A stretch of 64,000 nt of DNA from Palleronia pontilimi (GTDB lineage: Bacteria > Pseudomonadota > Alphaproteobacteria > Rhodobacterales > Rhodobacteraceae): the NCBI RefSeq assembly GCF_016412875.1, contig NZ_JAEKPD010000005.1, positions 155,525 to 219,524 of the forward strand. The letters are read 5' to 3'. How positions within the stretch are numbered: position 1 is the first letter of the stretch; each line of letters begins with the position of its first letter. Made by a program: the position numbers and the translations under genes. Under the pieces are notes generated by a model, which was given only the letters and a program-made list of their open reading frames with translations, made no database searches and had not been told where the DNA came from. Below are positions 33,702 to 42,717 of the stretch, piece by piece.

Positions 33702-36032
33702 TCACTCGCCGTAAGGGATCCAGACCGTTTTCACCTCGGTCGACTGCGCCAGGAAATCCTGCGCCGCCGCATCGCCCCAGTCCCGCGCCCGGCCCTGGTT
33801 CACCCAGGTCCGCTTCAGGTTATGGGCCGATTCGCGCTCTATATCCGCGGAGATATCGGCGGATGAGAACGACCACACCGCGTCCACGTCCATATGTCCG
33901 CCCATCTGCGCCGCCAGCCCCACCGCGTCGCCCGTCAGGATGTTCACCACCCCGCCCGGCACGTCCGACGTGTCGAGCACCTGGTAGAAATCCGTCGCCG
34001 CCAGCGGATAGGCGCCCGAGGCCACGGTCACCACCCGGTTGCCCATGGCCAGGGCGGGCGCCACCACCGACACCAGCCCCAGCAGCGGCGCCTCGTCCGG
34101 CGCGAATTGCCCGATCACGCCCACCGGCTCGTTCATCGCCAGCGCCACGCCCCGGATCGGCACGCCCTTCGCACGGCCGTCGTACTTGTCGGCCCAGGCC
34201 GCCCAGGTGAACAGCCGCTCGACCGACGCACTCACCTCGGCCTCCGCGTCCTTCGCCTTCGCCCCCGTCATGTCGCCGATGCGGCGCGCGAACTCGTCCG
34301 CCCGCGCCGACAGGTTCTCGGCCACGTAATAAAGGATCTGCGCCCGCAAATGCCTGCTGGTCCGCGACCATGCCGCCGCGCCCCGCGCCGCCTCGACCGC
34401 GTTGCGCAGGTCCTTGCGGTTGGCCAGTCCCACATGGCCCAGCAGCGCCCCCTTGGGCGACCAGACCGGGCGCGAATAGCCGCCGTCGGGCCGCGCCTGC
34501 TTGCCGCCGATATACAACTTCGCCGTCCGGTCGATGGCTTCGACCACGGCCTTGTCCGGCGCCGCCACCGCCGCGACCGGCTTCAGAGTCTTCGCGTCCG
34601 GCCCCTTCACATAGGCCCGCAAACCTTCCCAGCCGCCTTCGCGCCCGAACCCGCTTTCACGCACCCCGCCGAAACCCGCCGCCGCGTCCATCATGTTGGT
34701 GCCGTTCACCCAGACGATCCCGGCGGCCAGCTTCGGCGCGATGTCCAGCGCCAGGTTCACGTTCTCGGTCCAGACCGTCGCCGCCAGCCCGTAGCGCGAG
34801 TTGTTGGCCAGGCTCACGGCCTCGGATGGAGTGCGGAAGGTCGTGCCCACCAGCACCGGGCCAAAGATCTCGTCCTGCATCAGCGGATCGGCGGGCTCGA
34901 GCCCCGTGATCAGCGTCGGCGGATAGAAGCACCCCTGGGGCGCGTCGCCCTGCGTCACCTCGCCGCCGCAACCCGCGACCATCGCCTCAATGCGGCCCTT
35001 CTGCAGCGGGTCCACGATCGCGCCCATGTCGATGCACTTGTCCAGCGGGTCGCCCACCCGCAGCTTCGCCATGCGGGCGCGCAGCCGGTCGTGGAAATCG
35101 TCGGCGATCCCTTCCTGGATCAACAGCCGCGAGCCCGCGCAGCAGACCTGCCCGCCGTTGAACCAGATCGCGTCCACGATCCCCTCGACCGCCGAATCGA
35201 GATCGGCATCGTCGAACACGATGAAGGGCGACTTGCCCCCCAGCTCCAGCGTCAGCGCCTTGCCGCTTCCGGCTATCGCGCGCCGGATCGCCTTGCCCAC
35301 CTCGGTCGAGCCGGTGAAGGCCACCTTGTCCACGTCCGCGGCCACAACCGCCTCGCCCACGGCCCCGTCGCCGGTGACGATGTTCAGCACGCCCTTGGGC
35401 AGCCCCGCCTGACGCGACAGGTCCGCGAAGGCCAGCGCCGTCAGCGGCGTCCACTCGGCGGGCTTCAGAACGACCGTGTTGCCCATGGCCAAAGCGGGCG
35501 CGACCTTCCAGGCCAGCATCAGCAGCGGGAAGTTCCACGGGATCACCTGGCCGCAGACGCCAAGCGCCCGCGCGCCCGGCAACTCGTCCTCCATCAGCTG
35601 CGCCAGGCCTGCGTGAAAATAGAAATGCCGCGCCACCAGGCCCACGTCGATATCGCGCGCCTCGCGGATCGGCTTGCCGCTGTCCAGGCTCTCCAGCACC
35701 GCAAACAGCCGCGCCTGCTTCTGCACCAGCCGCGCCAGCGCATAGAGCACCTTGGCCCGCCCCGGCCCGCCCAGCTTCTCCCAGCCCGGCTGCGCCCTGC
35801 GCGCCGCCGCCACTGCCGCCGCCACGTCCGCGCCGCTGGCCTGCGTCACCTGCGCCAGCACCGCGCCCGTGGCGGGATTGCGGGTGTCGAACATCGCGCC
35901 CGGATCCCCGAATGCGCCGTCGATGAAAAGCCCGAACCGCCCGCCATGCCCGGCGATCCAGTCCAGCGCCTCGGCGTCGCTTTCCGGCGCGGGTCCATAG
36001 GCCATGGTCTCGTATATCTCGGCCACGCTCAT
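33702..36032 (-). CDS. Tandem aldehyde dehydrogenase (second half degenerate)
   Basis: A 776-residue protein. Residues about 40-480 form a complete NAD(P)+-dependent aldehyde dehydrogenase: GVCGQVIPWNFPLLML near 160, KPAEWTPLTAL near 190, LELGGKSPFIV near 262 (general-base Glu) and FNGGQVCCAGSR with Cys297/Cys298, one being the nucleophile. Residues about 505-776 repeat the first part of the fold (LYIGGKQARPDGGYS; GVIGQFAPDEAPLLGLVSVVAPALAMGN) but lack the Glu and Cys motifs, so the second unit must be structural. It is downstream of deoC on the same strand, 45 bases after its stop, and likely oxidises the acetaldehyde produced by DeoC. I take the ATG at 36032; its ribosome-binding site is inside repeat copy 4. 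Confidence 0.93.
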   Translation of the reverse strand: MSVAEIYETMAYGPAPESDAEALDWIAGHGGRFGLFIDGAFGDPGAMFDTRNPATGAVLAQVTQASGADVAAAVAAARRAQPGWEKLGGPGRAKVLYALARLVQKQARLFAVLESLDSGKPIREARDIDVGLVARHFYFHAGLAQLMEDELPGARALGVCGQVIPWNFPLLMLAWKVAPALAMGNTVVLKPAEWTPLTALAFADLSRQAGLPKGVLNIVTGDGAVGEAVVAADVDKVAFTGSTEVGKAIRRAIAGSGKALTLELGGKSPFIVFDDADLDSAVEGIVDAIWFNGGQVCCAGSRLLIQEGIADDFHDRLRARMAKLRVGDPLDKCIDMGAIVDPLQKGRIEAMVAGCGGEVTQGDAPQGCFYPPTLITGLEPADPLMQDEIFGPVLVGTTFRTPSEAVSLANNSRYGLAATVWTENVNLALDIAPKLAAGIVWVNGTNMMDAAAGFGGVRESGFGREGGWEGLRAYVKGPDAKTLKPVAAVAAPDKAVVEAIDRTAKLYIGGKQARPDGGYSRPVWSPKGALLGHVGLANRKDLRNAVEAARGAAAWSRTSRHLRAQILYYVAENLSARADEFARRIGDMTGAKAKDAEAEVSASVERLFTWAAWADKYDGRAKGVPIRGVALAMNEPVGVIGQFAPDEAPLLGLVSVVAPALAMGNRVVTVASGAYPLAATDFYQVLDTSDVPGGVVNILTGDAVGLAAQMGGHMDVDAVWSFSSADISADIERESAHNLKRTWVNQGRARDWGDAAAQDFLAQSTEVKTVWIPYGE

Positions 36033-36060
36033 CTCTTCACCTTTTTCCAAATATCCACGG
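36031..36060 (-). repeat. Dispersed 3' element, copy 4 (also carries a ribosome-binding site)
   Basis: Minus strand GGATATTTGGAAAAAGGTGA followed by AGAGAT, 18 bases after the deoC stop. Here the AAGGTGAAGAG part lies immediately before the aldehyde dehydrogenase ATG and must serve as its Shine-Dalgarno sequence. Confidence 0.7.
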
Positions 36061-36077
36061 CGGACCGCTCGCCACGC

Positions 36078-37052
36078 TCACGACGCCGGATGCCGGTGCG
36101 CCGCCGAGTAACGACCCGCGACGTGATGCTCCAACTGCCGCTCGATATCGCCCAGCAGCGACGACGCGCCGAAACGAAACAAGTCGTTTCGCAGCCAGTC
36201 GTCGCCCAGCTCTTCCTTCATGAGCGCCAGGTAGACCAGCGCGTCCTTCGCCTTCGAGATCCCGCCCGCGGGCTTGTAGCCGATCTTGACGCCCGTCTGG
36301 CGCTGGTAGTCGCGGATCGCGCGCACCATGACCAGGCTCACCGGCAGCGTGGCGTTCACGCTCTCCTTGCCGGTCGAGGTCTTGATGAAATCGGCGCCGC
36401 CCATCATGCAGACATGGGACGCGCGGGCCACGTTGCGCAGGCTGCCCAGCTCGCCCGTGGCCAGGATCGCCTTCACGTGCGCCGCGCCGCAGGCCTCGCG
36501 GAAGGCGCGCATCTCGTCGTAGAGCGCCTGCCAGTTGCCGGTCAGCACGTGGCGGCGCGAGATCACGATGTCGATCTCGGACGCACCCGCCTTCACGCTC
36601 TCCTCGATCTCGCGCACCCGCAGGGGGAACGGCGACAGGCCCGCGGGAAAGCCGGTGGAAACGGCGGCCACCGGGATGCCCGAGCCCTCCAGCGCGCGCA
36701 GCGCCGTGTCGATCATGTCGTGATAGACGCAGACCGCCCCCACCGTGATCGGCCCCATCCCCATCGCGTCCAGCAGGTCGGGCCGCACCGGCTGGCGGGC
36801 CTTGGCGCAAAGGCGGCGCACGCGGCCGGGCGTGTCGTCGCCCGCCAGCGTCGTCAGGTCGATGCAGGTGATCGCGCGCAGCAACCACGCCGCCTGCCAG
36901 TCCTTCTTGACCGTGCGCCGCCCCGGCAGCGTGGCCGCGCGGCGTTCGATGGCCGAGGTGTTGGCCTGCACCGCATGCACCCGGTCCAGATCGAACGGCA
37001 GGCCGGGATTGCGCGCGGGGGCGTCGTGCAGGCGGATGGCGGGGTCGGGCAT
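36078..37052 (-). CDS. deoC: Deoxyribose-phosphate aldolase
   Basis: Class I aldolase splitting 2-deoxyribose-5-phosphate into acetaldehyde and glyceraldehyde-3-phosphate in deoxynucleoside breakdown. The 324-residue chain has the long N-terminal extension of the eukaryote/alphaproteobacterial form. Key residues are visible: Schiff-base Lys in FIKTSTGK (about residue 227), second Lys in KIGYKPAGGI (about 258), and the VRxIE...GASEIDIV strand near 168-186. The ATG at 37052 has AAGGAGAG upstream; the same frame stays open much further upstream through the rpe region but that part is not coding. Divergent from rpe. Confidence 0.95.
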   Translation of the reverse strand: MPDPAIRLHDAPARNPGLPFDLDRVHAVQANTSAIERRAATLPGRRTVKKDWQAAWLLRAITCIDLTTLAGDDTPGRVRRLCAKARQPVRPDLLDAMGMGPITVGAVCVYHDMIDTALRALEGSGIPVAAVSTGFPAGLSPFPLRVREIEESVKAGASEIDIVISRRHVLTGNWQALYDEMRAFREACGAAHVKAILATGELGSLRNVARASHVCMMGGADFIKTSTGKESVNATLPVSLVMVRAIRDYQRQTGVKIGYKPAGGISKAKDALVYLALMKEELGDDWLRNDLFRFGASSLLGDIERQLEHHVAGRYSAAHRHPAS

Positions 37053-37182
37053 TGCGGGCTCTCCTTGAGGGCGGGATGGTCGCACCTTGGGCAGCCGCTC
37101 GCAAGCATTCCGCGACGGCCCTTTCGACCCGTGTGGATCCGGCCTATATCCCCCCCGAACCGCTGACCACGAGGTGCCCGCC

Positions 37183-37863
37183 ATGCCCGATATCCTGATC
37201 GCCCCGTCGATCCTTGCCGCCGATTTCGCCAATTTCGGCGCCGAGTGCCGCGCGGTGCAGAATGCGGGCGCGGACTGGATCCACGTCGATGTCATGGACG
37301 GGCATTTCGTGCCCAACCTGAGCTTCGGACCGGCGACGGCGAAGGCCATCCGCCCGCACGTCACCGGCACCATGGACGTGCACCTGATGATCGCGCCCGT
37401 GGATCCCTATATCGACGCCTTCGCCGATGCGGGCGCCGACATTTTGACCGCCCACGTGGAGGCCGGGCCCCATATCCACCGCACGCTGCAGGCGATCCGC
37501 GCGGCGGGGATGCGGCCGGGCGTGGCGCTGAACCCCGGCACGCCCGCAAGCGCGGTGGCGCATGTGCTCGACCTCGTGGACCTGGTCTGCGTGATGACGG
37601 TGAACCCGGGCTTCGGGGGGCAGAGCTTTCTCGACATGACCCCGAAGATCGCCGAGCTCAAACGGATGATCGGCGACCGTCCGGTGCATATCGAGATCGA
37701 CGGCGGCGTCGATCCCACCACGGCGCCCAAGGTGGTGCAGGCGGGGGCGGACGTGCTGGTCGCGGGCTCGGCGGTGTTCCGCGGCGGATCGGTCGACGAC
37801 CCCGCACCCTACGCCGCCAATATCAAGGCCATCCGCGACGCGGCACAGGGCGTCTGGGCGTAG
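37183..37863 (+). CDS. rpe: Ribulose-phosphate 3-epimerase
   Basis: A 226-residue TIM-barrel enzyme converting D-ribulose-5-phosphate to D-xylulose-5-phosphate. Family blocks are all present: IAPSILAADFANFG (residues 5-18), WIHVDVMDGHFVPNLSFGP (about 33-51, metal His/Asp), VHLMI near 68, VNPGFGGQSF near 142-151, and IEIDGGVDP near 176-184 (second catalytic Asp). Single gene divergent from deoC; ends before a double palindrome. Confidence 0.97.
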   Translation: MPDILIAPSILAADFANFGAECRAVQNAGADWIHVDVMDGHFVPNLSFGPATAKAIRPHVTGTMDVHLMIAPVDPYIDAFADAGADILTAHVEAGPHIHRTLQAIRAAGMRPGVALNPGTPASAVAHVLDLVDLVCVMTVNPGFGGQSFLDMTPKIAELKRMIGDRPVHIEIDGGVDPTTAPKVVQAGADVLVAGSAVFRGGSVDDPAPYAANIKAIRDAAQGVWA

Positions 37864-37906
37864 CGGAATTCTCAAGAATTCCGTCACGCATTTCTCGAGA
37901 AATGCG
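37864..37906. terminator. Tandem palindromes between convergent rpe and DUF1523 genes
   Basis: CGGAATTCT-CA-AGAATTCCG (37864-37883), linker TCA, then the perfect 20-bp palindrome CGCATTTCTCGAGAAATGCG (37887-37906). Readable from both strands, in the 70-base gap between convergent stops. Confidence 0.65.
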
Positions 37907-37933
37907 GCGCCCTTTCCGCCGGGCAAACCGCCC

Positions 37934-38587
37934 CTAGCGGCGGTCCTTGCGCTTCCAGGTGTCGAGCCAGCGCCGCCAGATCCGCCGCTTTTCCTGCGCG
38001 CGCAGCTCGACCCCGTCCCAGGTCTCGGACGCTTGTCCCACCAGCGGGTCGATGGTGCGTTCGCGGAACTGCACCCACATGCGCCAGAAGAGCAGGCAGA
38101 GCAGCGCCAGCGTCGTCAGGATCACGATGTTGAGCCAGGGGATGAACTTCACGTCGGGGCCGTCGACACGCTCGACCCCCACCGCGTTCGGGAAGATCGT
38201 CAGCAGTTGCGACCGCCAGCCGTAATGGGTGATCGCCACCCAGATCGGCGCGTCGCGGGTCGAGATCAGGTCCGCCGCCTCGGCCTGCAGGTTCGACGAA
38301 TCGAGCTTGAGGTAAGGCGGCCAGCCCCAGCCGGTATCCTCGTTGCGATAGACCGAGGGCCGCCCGTCGGGGCGCACCGCCTCGATAAAGCGGATGTCGC
38401 GGTTCACGGTGGTGCCGTCGGTGCCCACGTCCTCGGACGCCCAGAAGATCGAGTTCTCGCCGAAATCCATGCGCCGGATCTCGGTGTTGACGATCCGCAC
38501 CACGTCGTGCTGGGGCAGCGTGTAGTGCAGCACCGCGAAGACGACCAGCAGCCAGCCGACGATCAGGGTCCACTTCACGTATCGCAT
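37934..38587 (-). CDS. DUF1523 family membrane protein
   Basis: A 217-residue protein with one helix at the N-terminus (WTLIVGWLLVVFAVLHYTL, residues 5-23) and one near residues 150-168 (IPWLNIVILTTLALLCLLFW). The region between them should be periplasmic and carries the conserved strands VVRIVNTEIRRMDF, YRNEDTGWGWPPYLKLDSSN and IWVAITHYGWRSQLLTIFPNAV. The C-terminal 50 residues are cytosolic and basic. Homologues are called DUF1523 and have no known function. It is the last gene of the nine-gene AAA+ operon, 13 bases after the preceding small membrane gene. Confidence 0.85.
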   Translation of the reverse strand: MRYVKWTLIVGWLLVVFAVLHYTLPQHDVVRIVNTEIRRMDFGENSIFWASEDVGTDGTTVNRDIRFIEAVRPDGRPSVYRNEDTGWGWPPYLKLDSSNLQAEAADLISTRDAPIWVAITHYGWRSQLLTIFPNAVGVERVDGPDVKFIPWLNIVILTTLALLCLLFWRMWVQFRERTIDPLVGQASETWDGVELRAQEKRRIWRRWLDTWKRKDRR

Positions 38588-38600
38588 GGGGGCCGTCCTT

Positions 38601-38867
38601 TCAGGTGTTGATCATGTAGGCCATGACGCCGACCACGACGGGCGGCACGATGAAGATCAGCAAAAGCGCGCGCCGCTTCAGCGACTTGTCGTATTCGACC
38701 ATGCCGCGCTTCACGTAGGCATCGCGGGCGATGGCGCGCTCTTCCCGGGCCCATTCCTTTTCCAGCGCCTCGCGCCTGAGCGAGCGGGCATAGATCGACA
38801 CCAGCAGGTACAGAACGCCCAGGATGACGGCGGCCCCCAGGATCAGACGGGCGATGGCGAACAGCAT
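38601..38867 (-). CDS. Small two-helix membrane protein
   Basis: An 88-residue protein: helix 1 at about residues 3-25 (AIARLILGAAVILGVLYLLV), a charged cytosolic-type middle (SLRREALEKEWAREERAIAR), and helix 2 at about residues 66-85 (ALLLIFIVPPVVVGVMAYMI). The middle is predicted helical and highly charged, so it could bind a soluble partner of the operon. Twelve bases after the preceding gene and 13 before DUF1523. No family recognised. Confidence 0.78.
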   Translation of the reverse strand: MLFAIARLILGAAVILGVLYLLVSIYARSLRREALEKEWAREERAIARDAYVKRGMVEYDKSLKRRALLLIFIVPPVVVGVMAYMINT

Positions 38868-38879
38868 GGACCGACCTCC

Positions 38880-40190
38880 TTATCCCCAAGGGCCCGGGCG
38901 GCGTGGCGCGGGCGCTGCCTCTTCGGCGTCCCCGAACAAGGTTTCCCGCATGGCTGGCTTGTCGGACATGTAAGCACGCTGCAGATAATCGGCAATCAGC
39001 GCCTGGCGCGGGGCCGACCAGCCGCGATAGGTCGCGTAGAACAGTTCCTTGTGGCAGATGAAGAGCTGAAGCGGGTCCAGCGGCGTCAGTTCGGCCAGCA
39101 GCATGTTCACCACGTCCCGGTCGGGTCCCGGCTGGCCGCGCAGCGCGTAAAAATAGGCCGGGTGCACGGGCGAGATCTGCGGCCAGGTGCCCCCCGTTTC
39201 CACGTAGCGCACCAGTTCGGCCAGACCGGCGAAGGCCTCGGGCAAGCCGCTACCCATCTTGCGCGCAAGCCCGCGCAGATCGGCAAGGTCCGTGCCGTGC
39301 AGGTCCATCTCGCGCGTGGCGGCCGCATCCACGAGGATGAACGCCATCTTCTGGCGCAGGATGGCGGCCGCATCGACGCCGGGCGCGCCGACGATCGCCT
39401 GGCTCAGCCCGTTTTCGCGCAGCGCCCGCGCGATCTCCACCGCATCGTCCAGCCCAAGCACGTCGCAGCCCAGCGCCGGGTCGGCCCGGAAGCCGTCCGG
39501 TGCGCGCGCCACGATGAAGGGCTTCGGCACGGTGGCGAACACGTAGGCGCCGCCGAAGAGACGGGTCCAGAAATTGCCGTGGGCCACGCGCCCCTGCTGC
39601 AGCTCGATCGGCGTGCGCGTCACATCGCCGGTCCGCTTCGCCAGCCCGATCATCTCGGCGATCAGAACGTCGTCGAGCCAGGCGTCCGGCTCGGTCCGGA
39701 ACCGCTCGATCCGATCCGCCAGCGCCGCGGCGTCGGCCACGTGGGCATCGGTGGTGTCGGCCTCGACCGTGATCTGGCGGATATCGAGCAGGTCCGACGG
39801 CGTCGAGACGTCGAAGACGGAATTGACCAGCTCGCCCACCACCGCGTCGCGCGCGGTCAGCGCGAACAGCGCCGCCTCGTTCGCCTCGATCCAGTCCCGC
39901 AGGATCGGCCGCGCACTGGAAAAGGTCATGTTCAGAAGCGGTGCGCGCTTCTGCTCGACGCCGAGCAAGATGAACTGGCGGTTGCACCCGTTGGCATTCA
40001 GATAGTTCGGATTCTGCAACTCGTCGCCAATCTCCGGCGCGAATCCGGACAGGTCGATGTGGAAATCGTCCAACTTCGTGCGCTTGCCGATCAGCCGCTC
40101 GAGCGCCCGGTTGTAGCGCTCGACCAGCACCGGGCTGTCCACGTGGACCATGCCGCCGAACATCAGCCCGCTTTCAATCAGGCGCCTCAC
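38880..40190 (-). CDS. Conserved hypothetical protein in AAA+ operon (DUF6638-like)
   Basis: A 436-residue, probably soluble protein. The start is the GTG at 40190, which overlaps the stop of the gene before it (GTGA) and yields VRRLIESGLMFGGMVHVDSP; further in-frame sequence upstream belongs to a shadow. Recognisable blocks: LVERYNRALERLIGKRTKLD, DFHIDLSGFAPEIGDEL, NPNYLNANGCNRQFILL, and LFALTARDAVVGELVNSVFD. From memory this resembles the family DUF6638, with no assigned function. No catalytic motif is obvious; the Pro-rich end (APAPRRPGPWG) looks disordered. Part of the nine-gene unit. Confidence 0.8.
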   Translation of the reverse strand: MRRLIESGLMFGGMVHVDSPVLVERYNRALERLIGKRTKLDDFHIDLSGFAPEIGDELQNPNYLNANGCNRQFILLGVEQKRAPLLNMTFSSARPILRDWIEANEAALFALTARDAVVGELVNSVFDVSTPSDLLDIRQITVEADTTDAHVADAAALADRIERFRTEPDAWLDDVLIAEMIGLAKRTGDVTRTPIELQQGRVAHGNFWTRLFGGAYVFATVPKPFIVARAPDGFRADPALGCDVLGLDDAVEIARALRENGLSQAIVGAPGVDAAAILRQKMAFILVDAAATREMDLHGTDLADLRGLARKMGSGLPEAFAGLAELVRYVETGGTWPQISPVHPAYFYALRGQPGPDRDVVNMLLAELTPLDPLQLFICHKELFYATYRGWSAPRQALIADYLQRAYMSDKPAMRETLFGDAEEAAPAPRRPGPWG

Positions 40191-40480
40191 CACGTCACGT
40201 CCTTCCAGCGCCCGGGCTGCTGCGCCACCGCCAGCAGGACGCAAGGGCCCCAGATGATCGCCGTCATGGCTTCCCACCGCAGCATCGCGCCCCAGCCCGG
40301 CGCGCTCAGCCCGAAGCGCCACAGCCCGGCCGCGGCCGCGCAGGTGACCACCGACAGGGCGAAATTGGCCACCAGCCCGCCCACGCCCTCGGGCAAGAGA
40401 CGCGCCCAAAGGTATGGCGCGGCGACGCCCAGCGCCGCCATCCCCGCCACCGGCAGCGCGATATCCCAAAGGACGTTCAC
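40187..40480 (-). CDS. Small three-helix membrane protein
   Basis: A 97-residue protein from the GTG at 40480, overlapping both neighbours by four bases (GTGA at each junction). Three hydrophobic segments: about residues 5-25 (DIALPVAGMAALGVAAPYLW), 35-57 (GLVANFALSVVTCAAAAGLW) and 70-88 (MTAIIWGPCVLLAVA). A short basic C-terminus (QQPGRWKDVTW) follows. Twinned with the similar-sized membrane gene just upstream, as if they form a heteromeric membrane unit. No family recognised. Confidence 0.78.
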   Translation of the reverse strand: MNVLWDIALPVAGMAALGVAAPYLWARLLPEGVGGLVANFALSVVTCAAAAGLWRFGLSAPGWGAMLRWEAMTAIIWGPCVLLAVAQQPGRWKDVTW

Positions 40481-40788
40481 CGCCGCCCCTTGCGCAGGGA
40501 CAGCGACAGGACGACGGCCAGGCCCAGGTGCAGCGCGAAAATCGCCCAGTCCAGCGCTTGGGCGCTTTGGATCCAGGTGGCGAACGTGGCCGTCGCGTCC
40601 TCCTCGCCCACCAGTCCGACGAGCAGCCAGAGCGACAGGGACGCGATGAACCCGGCGATCACCACGACACCGAAACCGCTGAGCAGCGCGACGCCGAAGC
40701 CACCCCGCATGGTCGCGCGCGGCATCAGAACGACGCTCGCCAAGCCGCCCATGACGGCGCAGATCGTGACAAGGGCCATAAGGCTCAT
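40477..40788 (-). CDS. Small three-helix membrane protein
   Basis: A 103-residue protein with hydrophobic segments at about residues 3-22 (LMALVTICAVMGGLASVVLM), 30-60 (VALLSGFGVVVIAGFIASLS, LWLLVGLVG) and 80-99 (DWAIFALHLGLAVVLSLSL). The ATG at 40788 overlaps the stop of the AAA+ gene (ATGA), and its own stop overlaps the next start (GTGA), so AAA+ ATPase and membrane proteins are translationally coupled and probably made in matched amounts. Confidence 0.8.
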   Translation of the reverse strand: MSLMALVTICAVMGGLASVVLMPRATMRGGFGVALLSGFGVVVIAGFIASLSLWLLVGLVGEEDATATFATWIQSAQALDWAIFALHLGLAVVLSLSLRKGRR

Positions 40789-42707
40789 CGGTTCCGTTCC
40801 ATATAGCGCCGCTTGGCTTCTTCCATGCGTTCCATGTCGCGCACGGCACCTTCGATCGCGACCTCGTCGGACTTGTCGGCATAGCGGAATTCGCTGTCGG
40901 CGTAACGGTTTATCTCTTGCAGCACCATGTCGACGGTAATGGGCTGCGTCATCTCGCGCAGCATCGCCATCTTGGCGTCGTAGGGCTTCCACAAGAACAG
41001 GTCGGGGTCCTCCATCCAGGCGTCCGGCAGCTCCACATCCAGGGCGCGCACCTTCACCGCGTCGGTGATGTTCTTGATCGCGCGGCCCGTGAAGCGCGGA
41101 TCCGCCTCCTGGATCGCCTTGAGGTAGCTGCCCAGCTTGGCGATGGTGTCGAGCGATCCCACTCGCGCCTCCATCCGCTCCCACACGGCGACCAGCCCAT
41201 CCTCGCTGGGCCGACCATGCGACGCGAAGCTGGCCGCGACGGCGGTCTTGATCTCTTGCGCGGCCATGTAGTCGTGATCGCCCAGCGGAATGTCGTGGCC
41301 GCGGCCCAGCAACAGGCCCAGGATGTCGATGTAATCCGCGCGCGTCTGCGGCCCGTCCACCAGGAACCGCGCGCCCGCCCGCTGGCGCAGCGCGTCGTCG
41401 ACGTTTTCGGGGAAGTTGGAAAACATCCCGAAGGTGCAATTGCCGCGCACGACCGTGTTGGCGCCCGCGAAGGCCTCCATGAAGACGGCCGTGACCTCCT
41501 GCTGGCCCGCGCTGGACTGCCGGTCGCCGCGCTTTCCCGCGATCTGGTCGATATCGTCGATGGTGCCGAAGCCGATCACCGACGGGTCCAGCACGTTGTC
41601 CACGAAGGCCCGCGCGTTCTGGCCCGACTTGCCCTGGTAGCTGTCGATCTGGTCGATGCTGAAATTCTGGTATCGGAACGGGTAGCCCGCCACCTGGGCG
41701 TAATCGTGGATCAGCCCGGCCATCATCTGGATTAGCGTGGTCTTGCCGGTGCCCGGCGCACCGTCGCCCATGAAGGTGAAGATGAAGCCGCCGAGTTCGG
41801 CGAAGGGGTTCAGCTTTCGGTCGAAATCGTAGGCCATGATCATCTTGGCCAGCTTCATCGCCTGGTACTTGGCGATGTGGTTGCCCACCACTTCGTTGGG
41901 CTTCTTGAACGCCATGGACAGCGTGCCGCCATGGCCCTTGCGCGACGGCTCGAAGCCGCGGATCGACAGGTCGTCGGCCTCCACCCGCCAATGCGCGTCG
42001 GTGAACGCCCCCAGCCGCGGCGCGTTCTGCGCCCGCAGGGCGACCTTCGCCATCAGCTGCTCGGCGAAGGCCAGCACGGTCGGCACAAGCTGCCCGTGCA
42101 GCGCCAAGTCCTGGTCCAGCTCCCAGATCGCGCCGTGCAGCGCCAGTGGCGCGTTCTCGGTCAGGATTTCCTGCACTTCCCCCAGCTCGACAGTCGCCTC
42201 GCCCGCCAAATCGCCCAGAAGGAACGCGGTCGCGTTGGCGAAGACCCCGAGCACCGCCAGCGCCTCGGCCGCCAGAAGCTCGGTGAACTCGGTCCGGGAC
42301 GCCGCCGCCAGCGTGCCCGCCAGGTTGTCGCGCTTCAGCGCATCGAGGCCAGTCACTTCCGAGAACTGCGCGCCCACGGCCAGCGCGATCGCCAGCGCCC
42401 GGCGCAAGCCCTGCAGCACGCGGGCCTCTTCGGCCGTGGGCAGCGCGTCGTCGTCCAGACCCTCGATCCGATCGATCAGCCGCACGCCCTCGGCCCGCGC
42501 CACGGTCCGCGTCACCAGCCCCGGCGTGGTCGAACGAAACCGCCGCCCCCGCGCGATCCCGGGCGAACGCTCGGGCGCCGCCGCCAGCTCACGCGGCTTG
42601 GCAATGCGCGGCACGTGATCAACGCCCTCCAGCATCGACAGCGCGGCGGCGTAATAAGCCACGATGTCCTGTTCGCGCAGCTCCATCTGGTCGCTCGTCT
42701 GGCTCAT
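40785..42707 (-). CDS. AAA+ ATPase, core of an uncharacterised membrane-linked operon
   Basis: A 640-residue cytosolic ATPase. The N-terminal 280 residues are helical and Ala-rich without known motifs. The AAA module starts near residue 300: Walker A GDGAPGTGKTT (about 312-322), a pore-loop-like region SYQGKSGQNARAF, a Walker-B-like GFGTIDDIDQIAGKR (about 378-392; DD instead of DE), sensor segment FGMFSNFPENVDDALRQRAGARF (about 430-452) whose Arg residues look like the arginine-finger pair of the classical AAA clade (FtsH, Vps4, p97). It thus resembles remodelling or unfolding ATPases more than MoxR or helicases. It is the fourth gene of nine in the operon 45172-37934. Confidence 0.87.
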   Translation of the reverse strand: MSQTSDQMELREQDIVAYYAAALSMLEGVDHVPRIAKPRELAAAPERSPGIARGRRFRSTTPGLVTRTVARAEGVRLIDRIEGLDDDALPTAEEARVLQGLRRALAIALAVGAQFSEVTGLDALKRDNLAGTLAAASRTEFTELLAAEALAVLGVFANATAFLLGDLAGEATVELGEVQEILTENAPLALHGAIWELDQDLALHGQLVPTVLAFAEQLMAKVALRAQNAPRLGAFTDAHWRVEADDLSIRGFEPSRKGHGGTLSMAFKKPNEVVGNHIAKYQAMKLAKMIMAYDFDRKLNPFAELGGFIFTFMGDGAPGTGKTTLIQMMAGLIHDYAQVAGYPFRYQNFSIDQIDSYQGKSGQNARAFVDNVLDPSVIGFGTIDDIDQIAGKRGDRQSSAGQQEVTAVFMEAFAGANTVVRGNCTFGMFSNFPENVDDALRQRAGARFLVDGPQTRADYIDILGLLLGRGHDIPLGDHDYMAAQEIKTAVAASFASHGRPSEDGLVAVWERMEARVGSLDTIAKLGSYLKAIQEADPRFTGRAIKNITDAVKVRALDVELPDAWMEDPDLFLWKPYDAKMAMLREMTQPITVDMVLQEINRYADSEFRYADKSDEVAIEGAVRDMERMEEAKRRYMERNR

Positions 42708-42717
42708 CGCCGTCCCC

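Noticed and set aside
33894..37166. 1090-codon plus-strand frame antisense to aldehyde dehydrogenase and deoC
   Set aside because: Shadow of two well-identified enzymes; His/Arg/Gln-rich without motifs.
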